Source: Oscillospiraceae bacterium (GTDB taxonomy: Bacteria > Bacillota > Clostridia > Oscillospirales > Oscillospiraceae). Taken from it: a stretch of DNA of 64,000 nucleotides. The stretch is taken from contig CAJTCG010000015.1 of the NCBI GenBank assembly GCA_910574635.1, positions 1 through 64,000 of the forward strand, in the 5' to 3' direction. The notes beneath the pieces were generated by a model. The model did not search any database. It saw only the letters and a program-made list of their open reading frames with translations, and was not told the origin of the DNA. The position numbers were made by a program, and so were the translations under genes. Below are positions 49,503-57,399 of the stretch, piece after piece. Numbering within the stretch: the stretch's first letter is position 1; every line of letters begins with the position of its first letter.

Positions 49503-51146
49503 TTAATTTCCCTCCTGTTTCTGTCCGCCGTCCGGCGGCGGGTCCTGCTTTTGCTCCTGCAACTGCGTCGGGGTGCTGGCCTCTGTGACCTCCCGCTTGC
49601 GTTTGGCCTCCAAAAGCCGTTGCCGGATATTCCGGCTGTAGTCCCCTCCGGTGAGCTGGGCCGTCTCCTCTGCCGCCGTGGAAAATCCGGCCTCCACCCG
49701 CTTCATGGCTGCCTCGACCTCCTGGGACGGATTCATAGCCGTCCTTGCCGGTCCATTCCACTTACAGTCCGTGTATGCCTTGCGGGTAGCTGGGTCGTCG
49801 AAGTATCCCGGCGCGTCGATTCTGCCCCGCGCCACGGCCTCTGTGAACCACATTTCATAGATGGGCTGGCAGAAGTCCTCGGAGAACCATTCCCGCATCA
49901 TGCCGCAGGTCCGCCAAAACTCGTTGAGTGCGCCACGGGCACAACTGAAATTCACATCAAAGTGCTTGTATAGCACGTTCACAGGGATTTCCAGAGCGGA
50001 TGCCGCCTGCTTCATCCGGGCCATCATAAACGTGTCATAGCCGGAGTGCGGGTGCTGTGTCTCCACCGTGTCCACACTCTCGCCCATTTCCAGGTCCATA
50101 ATGAGGCCAGCACCCAGTTCAAGATCATTGGGGTCCCGCTCCCCGCCGGTCATGCGGTTTAACAGTTCCTCTCGCATGAGCTGACCAAACGGCCCCTCGT
50201 CGGTGATGCTGCCCTTCTTCACAAACACGGTGAAGATTGCGCCCAGCAGAGCCGCCGTCGTCTCCGCTTCGGCGTACCGCTCCAGTTGTTTCAGTGTCTC
50301 CAGCACCGGGGCCAGAATGGGCACGCCCCGCCGCTGTCCGGCCCGCTCCCGCTGCATGATATGGAGCACCTGCCGCATACCCGTTTTCTTTCCGTAGACT
50401 TCCACCCGTTTCCAGTCCTGGGTCTTTAACGTGGTGTAGGAGCGGGGGTGTTTGTTGGCAATCCAGTACGCAATGATCTCCCCGTCCTCGTCCGTCTCCA
50501 CGCCCTGGATGATACTCTCGACCTCCCGGCCCAGCACCTTCCCCGGTGTCACGCGGTCCCGGTAGTTGGGGGAGCACACCCGGTCCGCCTCGATCAGCCG
50601 CACCCGGAGATCGTAGGGTTGCTGCGGCCTCTGCTTCAAGGTCAGGGTGGCAAAGGCGTCCCCGTTCATCAGGGAGCTTAAAAAGGCAAGCTGTTGGAGG
50701 CCGTAGAAGTCGTCCACCCGGTCAGCGTCGCAGGCGGTGGAATCTGCCCACAGGGAAAACTCCCGGAGGATTTGTGCTTGCAGTTCCTCCACCCGCTCGT
50801 CCGACAGTTTGAGATAGTCCCCGTCGATCTGCGGGGAGGGCATCAGGCCACCGGCGATTACGTTTGTGCGTAGGGTCTTTAGTGCGGCAGTGGCCGAGGG
50901 GATACCCATATAGGCGTCCCGGCTCCTTTGCCGCAGAAGGTCCAGGTTGTCCTCAATGTCCTCCTTGGCGCTCCCGCTGTAGGAGTTCCAGCCCCGCACA
51001 TTTGCCTTTGTTCGGCTGGCTCCATAATGGCTGTAACCGCTGTTGACAGCGGAGATCAAGGCCCGCTCTGCCGCCTCCAGCCGCAAAGCCTTGGTACTCT
51101 TTACGCCGTCCGGGAGGATAAGCCCGCTCGCTCGTTCTTGATACAC
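49503..51146 (-). CDS. Portal protein (lambda family)
   Basis: 547 residues of the lambda gpB type (AERALISAVNSGYSHYGASR; NSYSGSAKEDIEDNLDLLRQ; VNFSCARGALNEFWRTC near 395). Forms the DNA entry ring and joins head to tail. The protease gene follows after 1 base. Confidence 0.92.
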   Translation of the reverse strand: MYQERASGLILPDGVKSTKALRLEAAERALISAVNSGYSHYGASRTKANVRGWNSYSGSAKEDIEDNLDLLRQRSRDAYMGIPSATAALKTLRTNVIAGGLMPSPQIDGDYLKLSDERVEELQAQILREFSLWADSTACDADRVDDFYGLQQLAFLSSLMNGDAFATLTLKQRPQQPYDLRVRLIEADRVCSPNYRDRVTPGKVLGREVESIIQGVETDEDGEIIAYWIANKHPRSYTTLKTQDWKRVEVYGKKTGMRQVLHIMQRERAGQRRGVPILAPVLETLKQLERYAEAETTAALLGAIFTVFVKKGSITDEGPFGQLMREELLNRMTGGERDPNDLELGAGLIMDLEMGESVDTVETQHPHSGYDTFMMARMKQAASALEIPVNVLYKHFDVNFSCARGALNEFWRTCGMMREWFSEDFCQPIYEMWFTEAVARGRIDAPGYFDDPATRKAYTDCKWNGPARTAMNPSQEVEAAMKRVEAGFSTAAEETAQLTGGDYSRNIRQRLLEAKRKREVTEASTPTQLQEQKQDPPPDGGQKQEGN

Positions 51147-51158
51147 GTCTCCGCCCCC

Positions 51159-51395
51159 TTATGTGTCCCTTGGAACAAACTGATAGATACGGTTCCTACC
51201 GCCCCTCTGCTCCGCCGCCTCCGCCTCGGCCAGCTTCCCGGCCCAGTATTCGATCTCGCTTCGCACGGCGGCAAGATTAGCCCGTGTCAGCATACGGGTT
51301 CCCATCTGGTAGCTCTGGCCGGTGGCAATGGCTTCCTCCGCCGCCAGCCATGTATCCAATTTCTGTTTGCAGAGCTTCTTTCCGAAAATTGCCAT
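51159..51395 (-). CDS. DUF6148-type head protein (gpW position)
   Basis: 78 residues: LDTWLAAEEAIATGQSYQMG and TRANLAAVRSEIEYWAGKL, ending FVPRDT, as in DUF6148 proteins between terminase and portal genes, probably a head-tail joiner like gpW. The ATG at 51395 follows GTGAGGTG; a start 4 codons earlier is less likely. Confidence 0.75.
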   Translation of the reverse strand: MAIFGKKLCKQKLDTWLAAEEAIATGQSYQMGTRMLTRANLAAVRSEIEYWAGKLAEAEAAEQRGGRNRIYQFVPRDT

Positions 51396-51403
51396 GTAGC
51401 ACC

Positions 51404-53266
51404 TCACACAATCCCGCTGAAACCGCCCCGCCGCCGGGTGGCCCTGCGCTTCTGCTGCTCTACCTTCTCACTTGGCACCGGCGCTTTCAGAATGTCCGGC
51501 CCCAGGATTTCCATTGCCGCTTGCGCATAGTCCCGAAGGTCCAGCGGCTCGTTCCGCTTAAACTCGTTTCCTTCCCGTGGCACCCACGCGCTCACCAGTA
51601 CGCCCTTGCGCCAGTGGTTCACCATCTGCTCGGCGGTCAGCCCGGTAAAGTAGTCCTCGTTGTATCCCGCTTCCTCGTTCATGGGGAAGTGGCAATAATT
51701 CGGCCCCGGCTCCGGGACCTTCAACCGCTGGAACAGGAGCGTTTTTCCGGCGTCCACGCCCAGCGTAAAGAGAGGAGCACCCTCGCGGTTGCTCCTCGTT
51801 TCTTTCGGTATGTAGGGGACGCCCATTCCGCCTTTGCCCTTGACGGCGAACACACGCCGGTATGTCCGCTCCTTGGCGAAGGAGCACACGGTATTGGACT
51901 GGTAGCCGCTGTCTATGCAGGTACATAGGATTTGCAGTGCCGTCCCGTCTTTCTTGTAGAACGGGGAGAGGAGAAAACGGTCCAAGTCCTCCCACGCCTG
52001 TTCTTTCAGCACGTCGCCCCATATCTTGGCGTAGCGGATGCCCCAGCTTTCCTTGCCGACGCCCCAGCCCACCACTTCTACCTCGAAGCGGTCCTTCTGT
52101 ACGTCCACTCCGGCGGTCAGCACGATCACGTCCTCCGGCACTTCGGCGTCGTAAATCTCCCGGCGGTTGAAAAGCTCCGTCCCGTCTATCCGGGTCCCCG
52201 GCTCCTCCCATGTCCTGCCGTCCTCGGTGTTTGTCCAGGTTTTCAGTTTCTCCAGGTCGCCTTGCTTGCGCTGCTCGTCGGCCAGCACAAACTTCTCCAC
52301 CACTTCCTTCCACCCGCAAAAGCTGGAGGAAAGCGTGTTCAGGTGAAAGCCCCGTGCCTCGGCCCCCGGATTCTCTGCCCGGAATTTCCCTTTCTGGCCC
52401 TGCCGCTTCCACTCGTATTCCCCGAACACTTCACCGCACCGCTCGCATTCGTACAGAACCGGGCGGGTCAGATCGTTCTTGTCGTACTTGATGCCCCGCC
52501 ATACAAGCGGCTGATAGTGACCGCACCCAGGGCAGGGCACCGTCCACTCCTCCTGTGTGCTTTTCAGGAACTCCGTCTCAATGCGGCTGTGTCCTTTGAT
52601 GGTGGGAGTGGAGACGATGATCGTCTTTTTGTCCCAAAAGGTTGTCTGCCGCTTCTGCGCCAGCAGAAGGGGGTCGCCCTCCGTTCCGGCGCTTGGAGGG
52701 TAGGCGTCTACCTCGTCGGCCAGTATCACCTTGATAGGCCGCATACGCAGGCCCGCCGCGCTGTTGGCCCCTATGATGGTGACGTGGCCTCCGGGGAAAT
52801 TTTTCTTCAAGATGGTGTTGCCGCTATATCTGGATTTGGTGTCCACCAGCCCCCGCAATGCCGGGGTGTCCCGCAGCATGGGTGCGAGGAAGTCCTTAGA
52901 AAACGCCTGGGCCATGTCGAGTGTCGGCTGTATTACCAGCACCGGGGCGGGGTAGTAGTGCATATAGTAGCCCAGCAGATTCATAAGCATGGCCGTTTTC
53001 CCAATCTGCGCAGCGGTCATAATGACCACCTTCCGCACATGGGGGTCGCCCATTGCGTCCATGATCTCCCGCTGGTATGGCGCGTTGTCCGTGTGCCAGC
53101 GCCCAGGGGCGGCGCTGCTCTCCGCCGAAAGCATACGGTACATATCCGCCCACTGGGAAAGCGTCAGTTCCGGCGGCGGCTTCAAGGAGGACAGGCACCG
53201 GGCAAACATATCCGCCGTCTGCGGCGCAAGCTCAACCACCCACGCTTTTTTCTCTTGGTCGTCCAT
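51404..53266 (-). CDS. Terminase large subunit (GpA family)
   Basis: 620 residues of the lambda GpA type. ATPase: VVIMTAAQIGKTAMLMNLLG (Walker A-like, near 85) and VILADEVDAYP (Walker B, near 175). A zinc-ribbon pair CPGCG and CERCG (about 238-275) and a C-terminal nuclease region follow (VLTAGVDVQKDRFEVEVVGW). Packages DNA at the portal; the GpA class predicts cos-type ends. Confidence 0.93.
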   Translation of the reverse strand: MDDQEKKAWVVELAPQTADMFARCLSSLKPPPELTLSQWADMYRMLSAESSAAPGRWHTDNAPYQREIMDAMGDPHVRKVVIMTAAQIGKTAMLMNLLGYYMHYYPAPVLVIQPTLDMAQAFSKDFLAPMLRDTPALRGLVDTKSRYSGNTILKKNFPGGHVTIIGANSAAGLRMRPIKVILADEVDAYPPSAGTEGDPLLLAQKRQTTFWDKKTIIVSTPTIKGHSRIETEFLKSTQEEWTVPCPGCGHYQPLVWRGIKYDKNDLTRPVLYECERCGEVFGEYEWKRQGQKGKFRAENPGAEARGFHLNTLSSSFCGWKEVVEKFVLADEQRKQGDLEKLKTWTNTEDGRTWEEPGTRIDGTELFNRREIYDAEVPEDVIVLTAGVDVQKDRFEVEVVGWGVGKESWGIRYAKIWGDVLKEQAWEDLDRFLLSPFYKKDGTALQILCTCIDSGYQSNTVCSFAKERTYRRVFAVKGKGGMGVPYIPKETRSNREGAPLFTLGVDAGKTLLFQRLKVPEPGPNYCHFPMNEEAGYNEDYFTGLTAEQMVNHWRKGVLVSAWVPREGNEFKRNEPLDLRDYAQAAMEILGPDILKAPVPSEKVEQQKRRATRRRGGFSGIV

Positions 53267-53396
53267 CCCGCTCTCCTCGCTTCTGCCCGGTCGGGAGCTG
53301 TCCTTTTACGCAACGAGGGAACGGGCAGAAGATCAGCCCCTCGCTGATTCGTTCCGCCCATATACACCCTTTACACGGATTCTTCGGCTTCTTCAT
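53232..53396 (-). CDS. Small cysteine-rich phage protein between terminase genes
   Basis: 54 residues starting MKKPKNPCKGCIWAERISEG with C-x2-C and FCPFPRCVKG, a likely zinc-binding knuckle. It overlaps both neighbours (26 and 35 bases), as compact phage genes do. Similar CKGC...CPFPRC proteins lie beside terminases of clostridial prophages; role unknown. Confidence 0.6.
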   Translation of the reverse strand: MKKPKNPCKGCIWAERISEGLIFCPFPRCVKGQLPTGQKRGERDGRPREKSVGG

Positions 53397-53862
53397 CGTT
53401 CCCACCGTCCGGCACCGCCATGGCAATGTTATAGTTGCTCAATCCCTCCAGGGCCTCTTTCATGGCCCTGTTCAGCTCGTCAAAGATAGCGGCTTGATTG
53501 CCGTCCATTTCCGCCAGTTTTGGTGCCAGCTTCGCGGGCAGGGTCAGGAACCGGCTGCGGATATTCAGGCACATGGTCTTGATGCCCTTCTCGATGTCCT
53601 CCGAGCTGTGGAGCACGCCCCGGCGCACATCGTTCTCCATGTCCGCCGCCTCACGCTTGGCTTTCGTCAGCAGCGCCCGCTCGCCGTTCAGGTCCGCCCG
53701 GTTGCCCGTGCGTATGTAGTTCACATACCGCAGCACCGATGCCCGAAGATCGTAAAGCCCTGGCGACTTCTCGATCAGCACGCCCTCGTCCCGGAGCTGC
53801 TTTACCCGCTTTGGCGTCAGGGCCAGCCAGTCCGCCACCACCTTGTCCGTGCATAGCTTCAT
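53371..53862 (-). CDS. Nu1-like terminase small subunit
   Basis: 163 residues with an N-terminal winged HTH (VADWLALTPKRVKQLRDEGV) and a helical body (ERALLTKAKREAADMENDVR), the gpNu1 plan; it recognises the cos/pac site for GpA. The ATG overlaps the upstream TGA. Confidence 0.8.
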   Translation of the reverse strand: MKLCTDKVVADWLALTPKRVKQLRDEGVLIEKSPGLYDLRASVLRYVNYIRTGNRADLNGERALLTKAKREAADMENDVRRGVLHSSEDIEKGIKTMCLNIRSRFLTLPAKLAPKLAEMDGNQAAIFDELNRAMKEALEGLSNYNIAMAVPDGGNDEEAEESV

Positions 53863-54641
53863 CACTTCACGTCCTCCAGCTCAATCTCGCCCAGGTCGTC
53901 CGGCCCGTCCTCGCCGTCTGTCTCAACAATACCCGTGGCCCGTATCCGCAGAATTTCAAGCCGCTCCCGCTCCAGCTCGATCTTGGTATCGAACTCCTCC
54001 ATCATCCGCAGGCCGTCGGTGATCTTGGCGATACGGCCCTGGATTTTGTAGAGGGCTTCCTGGAGCTTCAGCACGCGGCTAAAGGCGCTGTCCTTCGTAT
54101 ACATACCCATTTCCTGGTTTGCGCCGTCTCGCTTGTTTTCGCCTCTGCCTCCGGGCCGCCGCATATCCAATACACTGCTGATGTAAAGGGAATCCTCCGC
54201 CGCGTCCTCATACTCCGCGATCTTCAACAGGATTTTGTTCTCGCGGAATTTCAGGATTTTCATTTCATGCTCCAGGGCGGCCTTACTCCCCAGCGGCATT
54301 TGCCCGATCAGGGCTTTCTCCTCGTCGTTCAGGGTATCAAAAAAGACGGTGCTGTAGGCCCCGTCCTTCTCGGCGTTCTTATTGCGCAGCGGCGCTCCCG
54401 GATGGGGACCCGCCGCGTTTTTCTTTCCCTTGCTGTTCGTGTTCCCAGGCTGTCCGCCTCGCTTCTTCTTCGGTGGTGTCACCGCCTCGTCCCACTTGTC
54501 TATCCGCTTCCAGTCCCGCAAGGTCTTATAGACCACGCCCAGCTTGTCGGCAAATTCCCGCAGGTTGACCTTCTCGCCACGGTTCCGGCGCTCGACGTAT
54601 TCAGCCTTGGCGGTGTCGCGCTTCTCGCTCCGCTTCGGCAT
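53862..54641 (-). CDS. Phage HTH protein, terminase small-subunit-like
   Basis: 259 residues: a phage HTH start (MPKRSEKRDTAKAEYVERR, then REFADKLGVVYKTLRDWKRI), a Gly/Asn linker (GGQPGNTNSKGKKNAAGPHP) and a long coiled region (LQEALYKIQGRIAKITDGLR). N-terminus and linker are as in YqaS/PBSX-type terminase small subunits. With a Nu1-like gene next to it, the phage seems to carry two packaging-site binders. GGAGGGGG precedes the ATG. Confidence 0.7.
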   Translation of the reverse strand: MPKRSEKRDTAKAEYVERRNRGEKVNLREFADKLGVVYKTLRDWKRIDKWDEAVTPPKKKRGGQPGNTNSKGKKNAAGPHPGAPLRNKNAEKDGAYSTVFFDTLNDEEKALIGQMPLGSKAALEHEMKILKFRENKILLKIAEYEDAAEDSLYISSVLDMRRPGGRGENKRDGANQEMGMYTKDSAFSRVLKLQEALYKIQGRIAKITDGLRMMEEFDTKIELERERLEILRIRATGIVETDGEDGPDDLGEIELEDVK

Positions 54642-54744
54642 TTCCGCCGCACCCCCTCCAATGGCGGCGGCCCGCGCCGTCTACTGATACCCCACGTAGG
54701 AACGCAAGGCTTCGGCGGACGCAGGCCGCAGAATTATCCACGCC

Positions 54745-54823
54745 TCGGTGTGACCGGATTTGAACCGGCAACACTCCCACGGTTTCCGTCCGTGGTTCAC
54801 TCTACCATCTTTAGTTCGCACCG
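54745..54823 (-). tRNA. tRNA-like gene, anticodon loop ACGGAAA (GGA?)
   Basis: Read on the minus strand: acceptor CGGTGCG/CACACCG (6 of 7 pairs), D-loop with AAGATGGTAGAG, anticodon stem CCACGG/CCGTGG, and a T-arm GCCGG-TTCAAAT-CCGGT. The loop would give anticodon GGA (Ser), but base 33 is C instead of T and there is no long variable arm as real tRNA-Ser has. It is therefore an atypical or decayed phage tRNA. No CCA is encoded. Confidence 0.55.
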
Positions 54824-55096
54824 ACGCGGCGTGGCGTTGCGTGAAATAAGAAAGGCCCGCAGCGTTTCCGCCGCAGGCCAATTATTCACGCTACCAATAT
54901 AGCACGGAAATCTGCTCACTTCTGCTCATTCATAAAAATTTAATATTTGCCTCCCCGCCATGTGCCCCGCCTCGTTTTTTGACCCCCCTCTATTTTTTCA
55001 GCCAGGGCCGAGGGAAGCGAAAAAAATACCCTCACACCTAAAAATATTTTGCGCCTCCGCACCCGCAGTCTTTCCAGGGGCCGCCGGGAGTACCTA

Positions 55097-55640
55097 CGCG
55101 GGCGCGGGCGCGTTTTGATTCGGGCGCGGGCGCGTTTGGTTGGCATCGGGCGTGGGCGCGTTTGGTTTTGCCGCTCCTGCTGGCCGCTGTCGGGCTGGCT
55201 GTGGGCTGTGCTGGCTGTGGCTGGAGGCTGTGCCCCCTGCGCTTGCTCTGCTGGCTGTGCGGCCTGTGGGCCGTGGCTCCTGCCTGCTGGCTGTGGCCTG
55301 TGGCGGGCGGTGCTGGCTGTGCCTATGGCCTGGAGGCTGTGCCCCTGGTGGGTGGTGCTGTGCGGCTGTGTTGCTGGAGGCTGTGCGGCTGTGCTGTAAT
55401 CTGCTGGCCGCCTGCCTGCTGGCTGTGCGCTTTACCCGGAGGCCGCGCCCCCTGCTGGCCGTCTGGCTCTGCCCTATGGCCTGGAGGCCGCCGCCCTGGT
55501 GGGCTGTGCTGCCAGAGGGCTGGAGGCTGGCCGCCATCGTGGGCCGCCGCTCCTACCGTCCGCCGGTCCCCCTGGAGGGTGGGCGGCTCCCTGTGCTGTG
55601 CTTTTGGCTGGCCGCTTGTCTGCCGGTCTGCTGGAGCTGG
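55097..55640 (+). repeat. Adenine-poor repetitive stretch with three leading tandem repeats
   Basis: Begins with three direct repeats built on CGGGCGCGGGCGCGTTTGGT (from about 55099, 55121 and 55147). A stretch dominated by CTGGCTGTG-like units follows; I count 17 A in the 480 bases 55141-55620. Two ~38-base imperfect copies start TATGGCCTGGAGGC (55324 and 55474). Open frames exist on both strands but have extreme composition and no ribosome site. No gene is seen between the tRNA-like sequence and the minus-strand regulator at 55859. Confidence 0.75.
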
Positions 55641-55858
55641 CCGCCGCCACGGAACGCGCCACGAAAAACGCCGGGGAAACGCCGCGAAAATTTCCAGCGA
55701 TTTTTCCGGCGAGGTATTTTACGCGCACGGTCTAAGTCTTGTTACCTGGTATATTAACGCCCCCCTATAGTCCCCCCATGGCTGGGAAAAATTAACTGGA
55801 AATTCTGGACGCAGAAAAACAGGGCAGGCCACGCGGCCCGCCCTGCTGCTTTTCCGGT

Positions 55859-56089
55859 TTATTCTGTTTCGTTTTCCGGTTCATCGTCTGCCGCCGTCCG
55901 TCGTTCCAGGGGACGCCCCAGGCATTGGGCGACGTATTCCCGCAAAACATCGTTGACACTCCGCCCCTGTGCTGCGGCGTATTCCTGAAACGCTACAGCA
56001 TCAGCCCTGTAAACTCTGCAAGCTATTGTTTTCAAGTTTTTTGTTTTCCATGCTGTATCCGCTTTTCGTTTTTTCTCCGATGCAGGCAT
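55859..56089 (-). CDS. Ribbon-helix-helix regulator
   Basis: 76 residues: a basic N-terminus, then KTIACRVYRADAVAFQEYAA and QGRSVNDVLREYVAQCL, an Arc/CopG-type ribbon-helix-helix. GGGGGGTGTATT precedes the ATG. It is divergent from the plus-strand cassette; four copies of a CGGGTCRACC motif lie in the shared promoter region, the likely operators. Confidence 0.8.
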   Translation of the reverse strand: MPASEKKRKADTAWKTKNLKTIACRVYRADAVAFQEYAAAQGRSVNDVLREYVAQCLGRPLERRTAADDEPENETE

Positions 56090-56113
56090 AATACACCCCC
56101 CTTAATCCCCCCT

Positions 56114-56142
56114 ATCATACCACGATTTGCAAAACGGGTCAA
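56114..56142 (-). promoter_or_regulatory. Promoter of the ribbon-helix-helix gene
   Basis: Minus strand TTGACC (56142-56137), 17-base spacer, TATGAT (56119-56114). An operator copy overlaps the -35 box. Confidence 0.75.
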
Positions 56143-56265
56143 CCCTGTCATTTTGCACAAATGAACCGGGTCGAACCTGTATAAATCGCTGAAAACGAAA
56201 TTTGGGGGTTGACTTTTCCGGGTCGACCCTGTATGCTTTAGCCATGCCGGACGGGTCAACCCCGA
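56135..56265. promoter_or_regulatory. Array of four CGGGTCRACC operators
   Basis: Copies at 56135-56148, 56167-56180, 56219-56232 and 56252-56265 (consensus CGGGTCRACCCTGT), spaced 32, 52 and 33 bases. The first covers the -35 of the minus promoter, the third the spacer of the plus promoter, the fourth lies just downstream of it. Confidence 0.8.
56209..56237 (+). promoter_or_regulatory. Promoter of the plus-strand accessory cassette
   Basis: TTGACT (56209-56214), 17-base spacer, TATGCT (56232-56237). Spacer contains an operator copy. Confidence 0.75.
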
Positions 56266-56415
56266 CGGCGAGCCGGACCGGCAGCCGGGTAGAGTTCCGC
56301 CGGGGTCAGCCTCCCGAACCAATACGGACAGGGCGCGAAAGCGACAAAGGCCCTGGGCGGTGTGCCTGGAACGCCGCACCCCATACGCAACCCCCAAATA
56401 CTACACTACCACGAC

Positions 56416-56435
56416 AGGCCGCAGGCCGGAAAGGA
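56416..56435 (+). repeat. Leader repeat, copy 1 of 3
   Basis: AGGCCGCAGGCCGGAAAGGA, identical at 56916-56935 and 58497-58516. Each copy ends in the ribosome site of a cassette gene and contains a GGCC-GCA-GGCC element. Confidence 0.8.
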
Positions 56436-56442
56436 AAACGCT

Positions 56443-56820
56443 ATGGCAAACGAGATTTTCAAAACGGACCGCTTCGCAATCGAAATTGTTTCCGCTGGCG
56501 GATTTTTGGACGACGACCCCGGTTTTGGGGGAAAGGTCTACAACGTCCAGACCTACACCGTCCGCCTGAACCACGTAGCCCTTGCCGCATGGCAGGCCGC
56601 TACCGCAACCGACGACCGCGAGGACGACGACACTTTTTCGGCGTGGCATCCCGGCGAAACCCGCCAAACCTACCGTGCCAAAGTCGAGAAGCGCAGGGTG
56701 GACTTTGACGCGCAGATTGCCGCCGCTCTGCAAATCACCGGCGCGGATACCGGCAGCTTTTCCGTTGTGCAAGTCCTCTCTGAAATTTTCGCGGTTGCCT
56801 ACATCCCCGCCGCAAAATAA
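56443..56820 (+). CDS. Accessory phage protein 1 (unrecognised)
   Basis: 125 residues, acidic: FKTDRFAIEIVSAGGFLDDD, then YTVRLNHVALAAWQAATATD. No family recognised. The ribosome site is inside the repeated leader AGGCCGCAGGCCGGAAAGGA (56416-56435). First gene of the cassette; a type A intergenic repeat begins right at its stop codon. Confidence 0.7.
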   Translation: MANEIFKTDRFAIEIVSAGGFLDDDPGFGGKVYNVQTYTVRLNHVALAAWQAATATDDREDDDTFSAWHPGETRQTYRAKVEKRRVDFDAQIAAALQITGADTGSFSVVQVLSEIFAVAYIPAAK

Positions 56821-56887
56821 CCCGTCTGACGATGGCCCGCCGGTCACGGGCCGAAACGCTCCAGCCCTGGAGCGTCACGGGAAACCA
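56821..56887 (+). repeat. Type A intergenic repeat, copy 1 of 4
   Basis: 67 bases starting CCCGTCTGACGATGGCCCGC, with two hairpins: GCCCG/CGGGC and CGCTCCA/TGGAGCG (loop GCCC). Starts immediately after a TAA. Confidence 0.85.
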
Positions 56888-56944
56888 AATCCCCACGCAA
56901 CACCAACAACACGACAGGCCGCAGGCCGGAAAGGACAAACCACC

Positions 56945-57280
56945 ATGACAAACAGCCAGATTATTTATAACGCAGCCATTGCCCACGGTTACACCGAGGA
57001 GCAGCTTTCCCAGCTTTTGGACGCCTACAAGGGCGATCTCCCGTTTCACACTTTCCAGGAGTGGAAAGCCCGCGCCTACAGCGTGAAGAAGGGCGAGCAC
57101 GCCCTGTTTACCGCCGATCTCTGGAAGTTCACCAGCAAGCCCAGCAAGGCCATGATCGAGGCGGCCAAGGAGGCCGGGAAGGACATCCCGGAGGACGCGC
57201 CGCACTACTACAAGAAGCTGTCCCACCTGTTCAGCTTTGCCCAGGTGGAGCCGGTCAAGCGCAAGGCCGCCAAGAAGTAA
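56945..57280 (+). CDS. ArdC-N-like accessory protein
   Basis: 111 residues: FHTFQEWKARAYSVKKGEHA, then LWKFTSKPSKAMIEAA and PHYYKKLSHLFSFAQVEPVK. The EWK-RG-SVKKGE and W-F-SKP pattern recalls the N-terminal ssDNA-binding domain of ArdC antirestriction proteins and its small phage relatives. An anti-defence role is inferred. Leader repeat copy 2 supplies the ribosome site. Confidence 0.65.
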   Translation: MTNSQIIYNAAIAHGYTEEQLSQLLDAYKGDLPFHTFQEWKARAYSVKKGEHALFTADLWKFTSKPSKAMIEAAKEAGKDIPEDAPHYYKKLSHLFSFAQVEPVKRKAAKK

Positions 57281-57284
57281 CCCC

Positions 57285-57351
57285 CCCGTCTGACGATGGC
57301 CCGCCGGTCACGGGCCGAAACGCTCCAGGCCCGGAGCGTCACGGGAAACCA
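57285..57351 (+). repeat. Type A intergenic repeat, copy 2 of 4
   Basis: Same 67-base element, 4 bases after a TAA. The second hairpin is CGCTCC/GGAGCG with loop AGGCCC; the first is unchanged. Confidence 0.85.
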
Positions 57352-57399
57352 AGCCCGAACAACACCAACAACACCGACAAAATACAGGAGGTTTACACC

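Noticed and set aside
55140..55757. 205-codon plus frame in the adenine-poor tract
   Set aside because: Extreme Cys/Trp/Leu composition follows from the base bias; no ribosome site; overlapping open frames in other phases look the same.
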